31,239 nt of DNA, from assembly GCA_049516635.1 (NCBI GenBank), contig JBEKSX010000038.1, positions 1-31,239 on the forward strand, in the 5' to 3' direction. Numbering within the stretch: position 1 is the stretch's first letter; every line of letters starts with the position of its first letter. Below are positions 17,073 through 25,175 of the stretch, one piece after another. Both the position numbers and the translations under genes were made by a program. Source of the DNA: JBEKSX01 sp049516635 (GTDB taxonomy: Bacteria > Bacteroidota > Ignavibacteria > Tepidaquicellales > OLB5). The notes beneath the pieces were generated by a model that made no database searches, was not told the DNA's origin, and saw nothing but the letters and a program-made list of their open reading frames with translations.

Positions 17073-17098
17073 AAAAAGGGAGCATGCTCCCCTTTTTT
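17073..17098 (-). terminator. Rho-independent terminator after the large T9SS gene
   Basis: A-tract, GGGAGCATGCTCCC stem and T-tract, 22 nt past the stop of the gene at 17121-19994. On the minus strand the stem is followed by a run of five T. It separates that gene from the clpB N-half promoter region. Confidence 0.85.
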
Positions 17099-17120
17099 AC
17101 ATAATTTCCAGCTGAAAAAA

Positions 17121-19994
17121 TTATTTTATAAGGATCATTTTCCTGGCGGAAGAATAAGCGTCTGTTTCAATCCTATAAAAATAAACTCCGCTCGGATAGT
17201 TCTCTGCAAGCCATGTAACCGCATAACTTCCCGCTTCTACTTTTCCATCATTCAGAACGGCTACCAGCCTGCCGGCGATATCAAATATTTTCACTTTGAC
17301 CAATGATGGTCTTGGAATATCAAATCTTATTGTTGTAGATGGATTGAACGGGTTCGGATAATTCTGGTACAGCTCATATTTTTCAGGCACACGGCTTGAG
17401 ATGGGCTGAATACCGATCGGTACCGGGGAAATGGCAATTCCATTTACTCCCTTTTTACCGATAGAACCGATAAGTGTCCCCGTACCTGTCGAAGTATCAA
17501 CCCTGATGAGATTGCTTACTTGCGTACCGATACCTGAAGATGCGTACAATTTGCCGTAAGCATCGAAACAAATACTTGTGGTATATTGATAACCGACGTT
17601 TCCTATCAGTACTGAAGCTGCAGTTTGTTTGTTAATTTTATATATCTGGCTGGAAACGGAGATACCCCATAATTGTCCGTTCACAGGATTTATAGTCAAA
17701 CCATATAAGTTTGTAATATTTGTATTTCCAATTAATGCAGTATCCCATAAAGATGAATTGACCTTGTAAAGAAATCCGTTCACAGTGGCTGTATAAAGAT
17801 TATTGTTCATATCGAAAGCCAGAGCTCTTATATTCGTAATCGGAAGAGTAGCAACACTGTAAGCGTCACCGCTTGAAGCATTGATCCTCACAATCAAAGT
17901 TGCCGGGAACTGGCTGACTGCTGAATATATTTGCGTGCTTGAAGGCTTGATGCTTAACCCGAGCAATTCAGTAAATCCGCTTTGCCCAATCGTAGTACCG
18001 GTTCCGTTCTGCGTGTTGATAGAAATTAACGAACCTCCTTCCGGCTGGCCTGTAACGCCGTACATGGTTCCTGCAGCTGAAGGTGCTATAATAAATCCTT
18101 TCCCTTTCAGCTTAACCCTTTTAACCGGGATGGTATTATCGTTACTTAGTATTCTTAAAGTATCATATAGATTTCCTCCCGAAGTAGGTTTAAACAATAA
18201 CTTCACGGTGACAGTATCCTGATAATTCAGTCTCAACGGAAAATTAAAATTGGAAATGATCTGGTACTGGGCTGTGGATTTTTGCAGAGCTGTGATCTTT
18301 AACGTATCCGTTCCGAAGTTTGTTACCTGAACGCTCATCGTATCGCTTTGTGTACCTGCTTCATGCGTACCGAAATCCAGAGAATCGACGGAAGTAAATA
18401 TTCTCGCCCCCGAAAAAGGAACCAACCTGATATTTCCTACTTTGCACGCCCATGTATTTGCCGGGGCTTCAGCATATTCAGTCAGGACCCAGAAATTATT
18501 TTGATCACGCGGGTCAAGCCACGAACCGTTGTAATCTCCCCAGCGGTTCCTTCCGCTTCCGAAATCTTTTACGTAATTCGATTTACCTTCCTGTAAAACC
18601 CTGCTTCCGCTTAATATTCCGGGAGGATCCGTATTCAGCCTTGAAGTGAAATAAGCTCCGGTGTATTCTGATATCCCTGACCTTGAATAACTTAACAATA
18701 TATTCATGTTCTGATCTACACTTATAGCAGGATAAAAATGATAGTATCCGTCTGCGCCGTATGACACATCTTCTAAGGTCGTATTAGTGGCAGGATCGAT
18801 CTTAATGTAGTTCACGTTCGAATACCCGTTGGCAGTACCGACCGGATGCGTAGCCCAGATGAAGCCGTTCATGTAAGTCGGTTCATTCCTGATCGCGCTT
18901 CCGCCGGATTCAATACTCATTCCCCCTCCCAGCTGTCCAGCATTAGGTGCGCTTTGATATGCCACCACCGGCACATCAGCACCCGTCATAGAAGGAGATG
19001 TTAAGGGATTTATTATCTTATACAGTATCACATATGTTCCGGAATAGAACGGAGCAGTTGTCATCATATAATATTCTCCAGGATTTCCGTAAATCTTTAC
19101 GGGTCTTATATTATCAGGGATTAATGAATTATTGCCGGGATCTGTGATACTCCACATATCTGTCCACCCGAGGGGACCTGCCGTGTTGGAATAAAGCTGA
19201 GTCTTACCGATTATTCTTACCTTGCATCCGTAGAAACCCCCGCTGAAACCGAATTGCCTTCCTGTGATGTACAGTGCCTGCCCATCGAACGACACTCCCT
19301 CGTAATCGGACCATGTATTCGATTCGGTTGAACCAAACAGTGTGGATGAAATTGCCCAATTGTACCATGTTCCGAGCGGTATGGAATCATCCGATACCGA
19401 GATCAAATAGTTACCTCTCGCACCGGGTGGATCTTTCTCATCGAGCCATACCATTATCCAGCGTTTATTTATCTGATCGTAAAGTACTTTGGGATCAAAG
19501 GCTCCCACACCCTGAAGCGCCGTGCTGAACCATGCGTCCGCTCCGATAGATTTTAATAAGTTTCCTGACTTATCCCATATTCTGAAACGTCCGTTATCCA
19601 CTCCCATCACATAATCAGGTCCTGCAGCAAAATACGGGTCGGGCGGTATATATGAACCAGGATCATTAAATCCGAGAAAACTATTCAATAGCATCGGGTT
19701 CGATTCTGATTCATCCGTCCTATTTGTTAAGGAAGGATCGGTATATATATTAGATCCTGCCGGAGCAGTCGGCTTTATCCTGTTCAAATAATCCGGATAA
19801 GGGAGTACCGGTTTTTTATTACGCGGAGGTCTTTTTACATAAGGTGAAAGGGGTTCGCCTGACATATCCAGAAATCCATCCGTTGAGACAATTACACCAT
19901 GTGCAACCGAACCGTTCGCCGGTCCCTGGTATAATTGTGAGTAAGAATTACCCGTAAAAATGATGAGAATAAATAGAAGAATTTTTTTGTACAT
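17121..19994 (-). CDS. Secreted beta-propeller protein with T9SS sorting domain
   Basis: 957 residues with a signal peptide (about 1-19, 'LLFILIIFTGNSYSQ'). Residues about 110-510 look like a propeller-type extracellular domain. Then comes an ASH/choice-of-anchor-D-like Ig domain (about 525-625) with 'DFGTHEAGTQSDTMSVQV', and a second propeller-like region (about 640-850) rich in 'LYGLTINPVNGQLWGIS'-type repeats. The C-terminal ~90 residues are a type IX secretion sorting domain ('YQNYPNPFNPSTTIRFDIP' to 'GVYFYRIETDAYSSARKMI'). Such proteins are exported and cell-surface attached or released; the substrate is unknown. Its sorting domain has no insertion, unlike the one at 25166-26500. Confidence 0.85.
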   Translation of the reverse strand: MYKKILLFILIIFTGNSYSQLYQGPANGSVAHGVIVSTDGFLDMSGEPLSPYVKRPPRNKKPVLPYPDYLNRIKPTAPAGSNIYTDPSLTNRTDESESNPMLLNSFLGFNDPGSYIPPDPYFAAGPDYVMGVDNGRFRIWDKSGNLLKSIGADAWFSTALQGVGAFDPKVLYDQINKRWIMVWLDEKDPPGARGNYLISVSDDSIPLGTWYNWAISSTLFGSTESNTWSDYEGVSFDGQALYITGRQFGFSGGFYGCKVRIIGKTQLYSNTAGPLGWTDMWSITDPGNNSLIPDNIRPVKIYGNPGEYYMMTTAPFYSGTYVILYKIINPLTSPSMTGADVPVVAYQSAPNAGQLGGGMSIESGGSAIRNEPTYMNGFIWATHPVGTANGYSNVNYIKIDPATNTTLEDVSYGADGYYHFYPAISVDQNMNILLSYSRSGISEYTGAYFTSRLNTDPPGILSGSRVLQEGKSNYVKDFGSGRNRWGDYNGSWLDPRDQNNFWVLTEYAEAPANTWACKVGNIRLVPFSGARIFTSVDSLDFGTHEAGTQSDTMSVQVTNFGTDTLKITALQKSTAQYQIISNFNFPLRLNYQDTVTVKLLFKPTSGGNLYDTLRILSNDNTIPVKRVKLKGKGFIIAPSAAGTMYGVTGQPEGGSLISINTQNGTGTTIGQSGFTELLGLSIKPSSTQIYSAVSQFPATLIVRINASSGDAYSVATLPITNIRALAFDMNNNLYTATVNGFLYKVNSSLWDTALIGNTNITNLYGLTINPVNGQLWGISVSSQIYKINKQTAASVLIGNVGYQYTTSICFDAYGKLYASSGIGTQVSNLIRVDTSTGTGTLIGSIGKKGVNGIAISPVPIGIQPISSRVPEKYELYQNYPNPFNPSTTIRFDIPRPSLVKVKIFDIAGRLVAVLNDGKVEAGSYAVTWLAENYPSGVYFYRIETDAYSSARKMILIK

Positions 19995-20138
19995 TAAATG
20001 ATAATTATTTATAATGCTGAATTTATAATTCTTAAGTTACCTGAAAAAGTACATGGTTTCAAACAATCAAAATAATGAATAATGGTTCAACTTTCTATTG
20101 AATTATTCTGAAGGTTAGAATCTAATCTGCAGATACGA

Positions 20139-21065
20139 TCATGACAGCTTCACTTTCGGATCGAGGAAGGCATATAATATATCAACTATCATATTCACGA
20201 TAATAAATATCACTGCCGTGAACAGAACCGTTCCCTGTATCATCGGGAAGTCGAGCGAAAGTATGGAATTGATAGCAAGAAGTCCTATTCCCGGCCAATT
20301 GAAAACGTATTCGATGAAGAATGCACCGCCGAGCAGTGCTGCCAGCCATGCACTGATAGTTGTTATAACAGGATTGAGTGCGTTCCTCAAAGCATGTTTA
20401 ATAGTAACTTTCCATGCCGCAACACCTTTGGCACGTGCCGTGCGGACATAATCCTGCCCCAATACATCCAGCATGCTCGAACGCGTGAGTCGGGCAATTA
20501 TCGCAAGAGGTCGGAAAGCGAGTGTTAACATAGGAAGGATGAGATATATTATACCGTTGTTTACATATCCCGATATCGGAAACCATTTCAAAAGCGAACC
20601 GAACACCAGCGCCATTATAAGACCGAGAGCGAACGGCGGAAATGAAATACCAAATAATGCGAACAGCATCGAAAGATTGTCACGCAATGAATAAGGCTTT
20701 ACGGCTGATATCAGCCCGATTATCACTCCCACTATCGAAGAGAGCAGAAGAGATGAAAATGCGAGCAGGGCCGTTGCCGGGAAGGTTTCGAGTATGGTTT
20801 TGAGCACATCGCGGTTTGAGGAATAAGACCTGCCCAGATCACCCTGCACTGCCTTCCCAATGAATCTAAAATATTGTATATAAAGGGGATCGTCGAGTCC
20901 GAGCTGTTTGCGGATGGCTTCTATAGAAGCAACATCGGCCCGCTGACCTAACATCAAACGGGCCGGATCGCCTGGTATCACGTACATAAGAGCGAATGTA
21001 ACAGTTATAACGCCGAAAAGTATTACTATAGAATAAAGTAACTTACGAACGATATAAGTGAGCAT
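20139..21065 (-). CDS. ABC transporter permease, DppB/OppB type
   Basis: 308-residue inner-membrane permease for di/oligopeptides (or related substrates such as nickel) with six predicted membrane segments. The N-terminus 'VRKLLYSIVILFGVITVTF', 'LGLDDPLYIQYFRFI' and the ATPase-contacting EAA loop 'DYVRTARAKGVAAWKVTIKH' (about 210-229) are typical. Length is normal. It starts 6 bp after the NlpC/P60 gene. A DppC-type partner, required by this transporter class, is not next to it; a 957-residue T9SS gene follows instead, so the partner must be elsewhere. Confidence 0.9.
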   Translation of the reverse strand: MLTYIVRKLLYSIVILFGVITVTFALMYVIPGDPARLMLGQRADVASIEAIRKQLGLDDPLYIQYFRFIGKAVQGDLGRSYSSNRDVLKTILETFPATALLAFSSLLLSSIVGVIIGLISAVKPYSLRDNLSMLFALFGISFPPFALGLIMALVFGSLLKWFPISGYVNNGIIYLILPMLTLAFRPLAIIARLTRSSMLDVLGQDYVRTARAKGVAAWKVTIKHALRNALNPVITTISAWLAALLGGAFFIEYVFNWPGIGLLAINSILSLDFPMIQGTVLFTAVIFIIVNMIVDILYAFLDPKVKLS

Positions 21066-21071
21066 AACGCA

Positions 21072-21671
21072 TTACTTTATGACGCGTCTTGCTGTTACAA
21101 AACGGCTGCTGTAATAATCTTCGTTGAGCGAAGATGTTTTAACGCCGCCGCTGGATGACGAATGAGCAAAAACACTTTCTCCCAGATAGATTCCTACATG
21201 AGAGATCCTTCTGCCCATCGTGTTGAAAAATATGAGATCACCGAATCTGAGGTCTTCCCTCTTAACTTCTTCACCTACTGTCGACTGCATTATGGAAGTC
21301 CTTGGAAGATCAATATTTAAAGCCATTTTAAAAACCGTCTGAACGAAAGCCGAGCAATCAATTCCATAAGTTGATGTACCGCCCCAGAGATACGGGGTGT
21401 TGATCAGTTCTATGATCTTGGTCATCACAGCATCGCGGTCTATGGTAGAACTTTTATATTCAGAAATAATGTTCGTCAGCAGCTCAAGATTGGACTGGTT
21501 GATCAAACTTTTTTTCTCAATACCAGATATACTGGAATATTCTACGGATGGACCTTTCTTTTTATAAACTGTGTAATCTTCTTCACTGGCACCGGTTCCT
21601 GAGCATCCCATTAGGTACAGAGATGCGATAATGAGAATCGATGATACAAGAAATTTCATTTCTCGCTGCAT
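21072..21671 (-). CDS. NlpC/P60 family peptidoglycan endopeptidase, lipoprotein
   Basis: 199 residues. It has a lipoprotein signal with lipobox 'LYLMGC' (Cys23) and a C-terminal NlpC/P60 cysteine-peptidase domain: 'TPYLWGGTSTYGIDCSAFV' with nucleophile Cys106, 'RFGDLIFF', His158 in 'ISHVGIYLG' and a further His170. Expected to cleave peptide stems of peptidoglycan in the periplasm. The ATG at 21671 is chosen over the one four codons later, because a strong GAAGGAGGG lies about 5 nt before it. It is tightly linked to the dppB-type gene and near a peptide-binding protein, consistent with wall-peptide recycling (inference). Confidence 0.9.
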   Translation of the reverse strand: MQREMKFLVSSILIIASLYLMGCSGTGASEEDYTVYKKKGPSVEYSSISGIEKKSLINQSNLELLTNIISEYKSSTIDRDAVMTKIIELINTPYLWGGTSTYGIDCSAFVQTVFKMALNIDLPRTSIMQSTVGEEVKREDLRFGDLIFFNTMGRRISHVGIYLGESVFAHSSSSGGVKTSSLNEDYYSSRFVTARRVIK

Positions 21672-21761
21672 CAGTACCCTCCTTCTAATAAGTATATAAA
21701 ATTCTAGAATACGATTATTAAAATAAAAAAAACTTGTATTTATTCAAAGCCAAAAAAACCC

Positions 21762-21786
21762 GCTAATCAAAAATACGCATATTAGC
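21762..21786 (-). terminator. Possible terminator after the peptide-binding protein gene
   Basis: On the minus strand GCTAAT and ATTAGC pair around a 13-nt loop, followed by GGG and seven T. The stem is only 6 bp. It would end the transcript from 21936-23678 after the MITE-like element. Confidence 0.4.
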
Positions 21787-21831
21787 AGCTTATGTCTCTA
21801 CCGTGAATACGGTAAAAAGGATTAAACGCCA

Positions 21832-21919
21832 TTGTCATTCTGAGGGAGAGAATCGACCGAAGAATCTCAATCGTCATGCACGAGATCCTTCGCCCGTTTA
21901 CACGGGCTCAGGATGACAA
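21832..21919. repeat. MITE-like inverted-repeat element
   Basis: About 88 bp with terminal inverted repeats: TTGTCATTCTGAG on the left, and CTCAGGATGACAA on the right (one mismatch when inverted). Inner arms CGAAGAATCTC and GAGATCCTTCG also pair, and CCCGTttacACGGG forms a third hairpin. This TGTCATTCTGAG...CTCAG.ATGACA layout is a familiar dispersed non-coding element in several phyla. It starts 17 nt beyond the stop codon of the peptide-binding protein gene. Confidence 0.65.
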
Positions 21920-21935
21920 CAGACTTTGCACTTCA

Positions 21936-23678
21936 TCACTTATCCAACCACAGGTACCTGCAGTTTATCCTGTGCATCGGGTCGAGAGCATAACCTTTCA
22001 CATAAGGCTGTAGCAAGCGGTAATCCTCATCATAAAAAATAAAGAGTACAGGGGCTTCAGATACAGCCAACTGTTCCGCTTCCTCATAAAGCTTATATCG
22101 TTCGGTAATATCTGTGATCTGGATAGCTTTCTCGAAAAGCTCATCATACTTCTTGTTCTTATACCTGAAGCTGTTGATCGGGCTTTTTATCTTTGGATCA
22201 TCGGGTACATTCTTCCCGTAGAACAGGTTGAGGAAATTTTCGGGATCGGGATAATCAGCTATCCAGCCGAGACGGAAGAAATCCACTCTTCCCGCATCGA
22301 TATTATCAAGATGCTGTGCAAACTGAAGTATTTGTATCCTGACCTTAACCCCGATCTCTTTTAACATATTTTGTACGGCTTCGGCTATCTGCGTGTTCCT
22401 TCCACCGCCTTCGTTCAGCTGAAGTGTAACCTCGGGAAAACCGTTTCCGTTAGGAAATCCTGCTTCAGTCATCAATTGTTTAGCTTTGTCCAGGTTGAAG
22501 GAAAAACCCTTAATTGCTTTCGAATTATACTCAGGCATAATTGGAGGAACAATACCGTATACGGCAGGACCTGATGCCTGACCGTTAAGCACATACTGTA
22601 TGATCTTATCCCTATCGACGGCATAATTGAACGCCTGCCTGACCTTTATATTGTCAAAAATTTTTCCCGAAGTTAAGAAACCGTAATACTGTATTGTGAG
22701 AGAAGGAGTCCGCTCAAGAATATATTTCGAATATTCGGGAGTGAGCGTTTTATCTTCATTTACAACAGCCCTGAACAGCTCTGTCGGTATCCTGTATGAT
22801 TCATCCAGGTTGCCGTCTTTAAATTCAAGAAGCTGCTGGGAGAGGTCTTTTATAAACCTGAATTTTACGTGGTTTACATATGGTATGCTGTTCCCGAAAT
22901 TATCTTTACCCCAGTAATCGGGATTTTTCTTTAAATTTACTTCGAGGTCCGGAGTCCAGCTCTCGAAAATATAGGGTCCCGTACCAACAGGATTCTGGAA
23001 AAAATCTTTTTTATATTTTTCCACTGCTTCATGCGGAACTATGTATGCGAAGCCGAGGCAGGTATAATAAATAAACGGTCCAAAAGGTTTTTTCAGTTTA
23101 AAAACAAAAGTCGAATCGTCCTGTGCTATAAAACCTGTAACGGTGTTTATTTTCGGTTCCCTGCCTTCCGAAGTTGCTTTATTCACCTCGTCTATGAATT
23201 CCTTCCCGCCTTCTACATAGTTCTTATAATAATCAAAGCCAAGACTGCCCGTTCTCGCGTCTAGTATCCTGTCATAAGAATATTTAACATCCTGTGCGGT
23301 CATCAGTCTCCCCTTTCCGCCGGGGAAGCAGGGATTATCATGAAATTTAACGCCGCTCCGGAGATGAAATGTATATGTCATCCCGTCGGGTGATATGTCC
23401 CATCTGTATGCGAGAGCCGGGACGATTCTAAGATTACTATCCAGATCGATCAGGAGATCATATATCTGGTTGGCAACATGAAACGAGACAACATCATTTA
23501 TTCCGACCGGATCGAGGCTCCGGATATTTTCTGTCTCGTTAAGCGTATAAGTTCCTCCTGCTTTGATCCCGCCTTTGAGTAAGGTGAAGTTATCCGTGTT
23601 TTTCTTCGAACATGAAAAAAACAGTACCGAAAAGAAAAAAGTAATTAGTATAAATAATAATAAACGTTTTATAGTCAT
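21936..23678 (-). CDS. Peptide-binding lipoprotein, SBP family 5 (DppA/OppA type)
   Basis: Periplasmic substrate-binding protein of a peptide ABC transporter, 580 residues. It has a lipoprotein signal with lipobox 'VLFFSC', then 'ETENIRSLDPVGINDVVSF', 'YRWDISPDGMTYTFHLRSG' and 'GRLMTAQDVKYSYDRILD', the family-5 signatures. 'FNYAVDRDKIIQYVLNG' and 'WIADYPDPENFLNLFYG' also fit. The ATG at 23678 is preferred to a TTG 45 nt upstream because it puts the signal peptide at the N-terminus. It lies 264 bp upstream of the NlpC/P60 gene and the permease on the same strand. Confidence 0.9.
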   Translation of the reverse strand: MTIKRLLLFILITFFFSVLFFSCSKKNTDNFTLLKGGIKAGGTYTLNETENIRSLDPVGINDVVSFHVANQIYDLLIDLDSNLRIVPALAYRWDISPDGMTYTFHLRSGVKFHDNPCFPGGKGRLMTAQDVKYSYDRILDARTGSLGFDYYKNYVEGGKEFIDEVNKATSEGREPKINTVTGFIAQDDSTFVFKLKKPFGPFIYYTCLGFAYIVPHEAVEKYKKDFFQNPVGTGPYIFESWTPDLEVNLKKNPDYWGKDNFGNSIPYVNHVKFRFIKDLSQQLLEFKDGNLDESYRIPTELFRAVVNEDKTLTPEYSKYILERTPSLTIQYYGFLTSGKIFDNIKVRQAFNYAVDRDKIIQYVLNGQASGPAVYGIVPPIMPEYNSKAIKGFSFNLDKAKQLMTEAGFPNGNGFPEVTLQLNEGGGRNTQIAEAVQNMLKEIGVKVRIQILQFAQHLDNIDAGRVDFFRLGWIADYPDPENFLNLFYGKNVPDDPKIKSPINSFRYKNKKYDELFEKAIQITDITERYKLYEEAEQLAVSEAPVLFIFYDEDYRLLQPYVKGYALDPMHRINCRYLWLDK

Positions 23679-23783
23679 ATAAATTTTTTTTCGAAGGTTA
23701 AATATTCCTGATTTAGATAACAAAAATAGTTTGAATTGTGAGTTGATACAAGTTCTTAATGAAATATTGCTTAATTACCTGTG

Positions 23784-23808
23784 GTGTCGGAAGTTACTCT
23801 TCCGACAC
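23784..23808. repeat. Perfect 10-bp hairpin
   Basis: GTGTCGGAAG, loop TTACT, CTTCCGACAC. It lies about 100 bp upstream of the peptide-binding protein start. The T-rich sequence on its plus-strand side is broken, so it may be a repeat rather than a terminator. Confidence 0.7.
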
Positions 23809-23832
23809 ATTATTTTCTATTCTATTCAATTT

Positions 23833-24440
23833 AATTTTGTCCGAAGGACTCCTTCGGAGAATTTTTAATTTTAAATTTTTATCTTGTTACCCCCCACAAG
23901 CTAGCTTGTTACGTCTTTTAAAACTACTCAGAATCGAAATAAATTTGCCTTATAGCTTGTATGCTAGCTTGTCTTGAGCTTGTTCGCTATCAACCACCTC
24001 CCCCCGACGTACGTCGGGGTACTCCTCCTTATCAAGGAGGAGAGAAGTTTCTTTAAAATTTTGTTAAATTAATTTTTAACTTTTAATTTTAAATTTTTAA
24101 CTTGATACCCCCCCATTACTTAAGTAATGTCAAGTAATCAGGTTGCTCAGAATCGCAATTTTTTGGTTACTTAAGTAATGATTACTTAGTAATGATTTCA
24201 GACCCCTACCCCCGCTTGAAAGCGGGTACTCCCCCTTGTTAAGGAGGAGACGAGTTTCTTTTGAATTTTGCTGATTTAACTTTGTCCGAAGGACTCCTTC
24301 GGAGAACTTTTAATTGTTAACTTTAAACTTCCTAGGGGTACCGGGTAACTTAAGTTACCCCCTATCGAAAAAATGGCAAATACATTTGAGAATTGCCGCT
24401 TTTCGGAAATTTAAGTTAGGGTAACTTAGTTACCTTTTTG
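23833..24440. repeat. Composite palindromic repeat, about three units
   Basis: The units share a frame. First comes GTCCGAAGGACTCCTTCGGA (CCGAAGGA palindromes at 23841-23857 and 24286-24302), then a T/A-rich stretch, then '(T)ACCCC', a central palindrome, 'CAGAATCG', then 'CCCCGAC..' followed by CTCCTCCTT/AAGGAGGAG. The central palindrome differs between units but is always self-complementary: ACAAGCTAGCTTGT (23896-23909), CATTACTTAAGTAATG (24114-24129) and GGGTAACTTAAGTTACCC (24343-24360). The next one also varies: CCCCGACGTACGTCGGGG (24002-24019) versus CCCGCTTgaAAGCGGG (24211-24226). Confidence 0.75.
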
Positions 24441-24733
24441 TTACCTCAATACCTGTCAACCTGAACATCTTGCCCGGTTCAGACGGGTGTTTCAGGGTAA
24501 AATTACACTCCATATGAGATGCTGAAACAAGTTCTCCGAAGGAGTCCTTTGGACTGCATGACAATTTTAGACTATTCGAATTATTTCAAAGAACTCGAGA
24601 AATGCTAATTACAAATATACTAAAACAATCTGCAGAAATCAAGTCAATTATTAAGGTATGACTGCGATAATCAGAGATTATAACGATTCGAATTTAATGA
24701 TTATAAAGATTTATAAGCGGGTACAAATTAATT

Positions 24734-24943
24734 CAGCTCCGTAGGAGCGGAATATCTATAGTCAAGTCTTGAACCCCCCTCCCCCCCCTTTCGTAAAGGG
24801 GGGACGCAAGGTTGCGATTATATCATAAGCCCCGTAGTGGTGAAATAACCTTACCAGTTATCTTAATTATTTCGCTCCTATGGAGCTTAAGAATGAATTG
24901 TGTAAAAATATACTATAGATATTGCGCTCCTACGGAGCTTTGG
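24734..24943. repeat. Four copies of a GCYCC-GTAG-GRGC short element
   Basis: Copies are near 24736-24748 (+), 24827-24848 (+, degenerate, GCCCCGTAGTGGTGAAATAA), 24866-24888 (-, AGCTCCATAGGAGCGAAATA) and 24912-24939 (-). The common pattern is AGCYCCGTAGGRGCGnAATA followed in two copies by TCTATAG. Each is a 5-bp hairpin with an extended conserved flank, in both orientations. Confidence 0.7.
24783..24803. repeat. C/G-tract hairpin
   Basis: CCCCCCTTT cgt AAAGGGGGG, a perfect 9-bp stem inside the repeat-rich region. Confidence 0.7.
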
Positions 24944-25127
24944 ATTCAATATTATTCAGCAGGAATTTTTGAACTAATTATCCGAACCACGGATTAAATG
25001 ATTTAAAAGATTACACTGATTAATCTGTGCAATCATTCTAATCTTTTAAACCTGCCTGCTGCAGGCAGATCTGTGGTTCTCCGAAGGAGTCCTGTGGACA
25101 GACGAGGAGGTTTACTTTATCATCAAC

Positions 25128-25175
25128 CCCGCTTTAATGCGGGATTTCTGATTAAATGACTTCCGTCATTTAATC
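25128..25175. repeat. Two hairpins at the 3' end of the YCF48-like gene
   Basis: CCCGC/GCGGG (25128-25143, loop TTTAAT) and GATTAAATGAC/GTCATTTAATC (25150-25175, loop TTCC, perfect 11 bp). The right arm of the second is the end of the coding sequence, including the last codons and the TGA stop. On the minus strand neither is followed by a T-tract, so they are poor intrinsic terminators. Confidence 0.65.

Larger units (their letters stand above)
23679..25165. other. 1.5-kb gene-free region packed with palindromic repeats
   Basis: No credible coding sequence on either strand. It holds a perfect 10-bp hairpin, about three composite palindrome units (23833-24440), four short GCTCCGTAGGAGC-type elements (24736-24943), a C6T3/A3G6 hairpin (24783-24803) and copies of a CCGAAGGA-type palindrome. 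Low-complexity TTTTAATTTTAAATTTTTA tracts lie between. The organisation suggests a hot spot for small repeat elements. Confidence 0.85.

Noticed and set aside
23833..24943. Possible CRISPR array
   Set aside because: Repeats are of unequal length, unevenly spaced, internally palindromic and in both orientations, with no constant repeat/unique spacer pattern and no cas genes nearby.
23759..24997. Short reading frames in the repeat region
   Set aside because: They are made of palindromes and A/T tracts, with no ribosome-binding site or homology that I can see.
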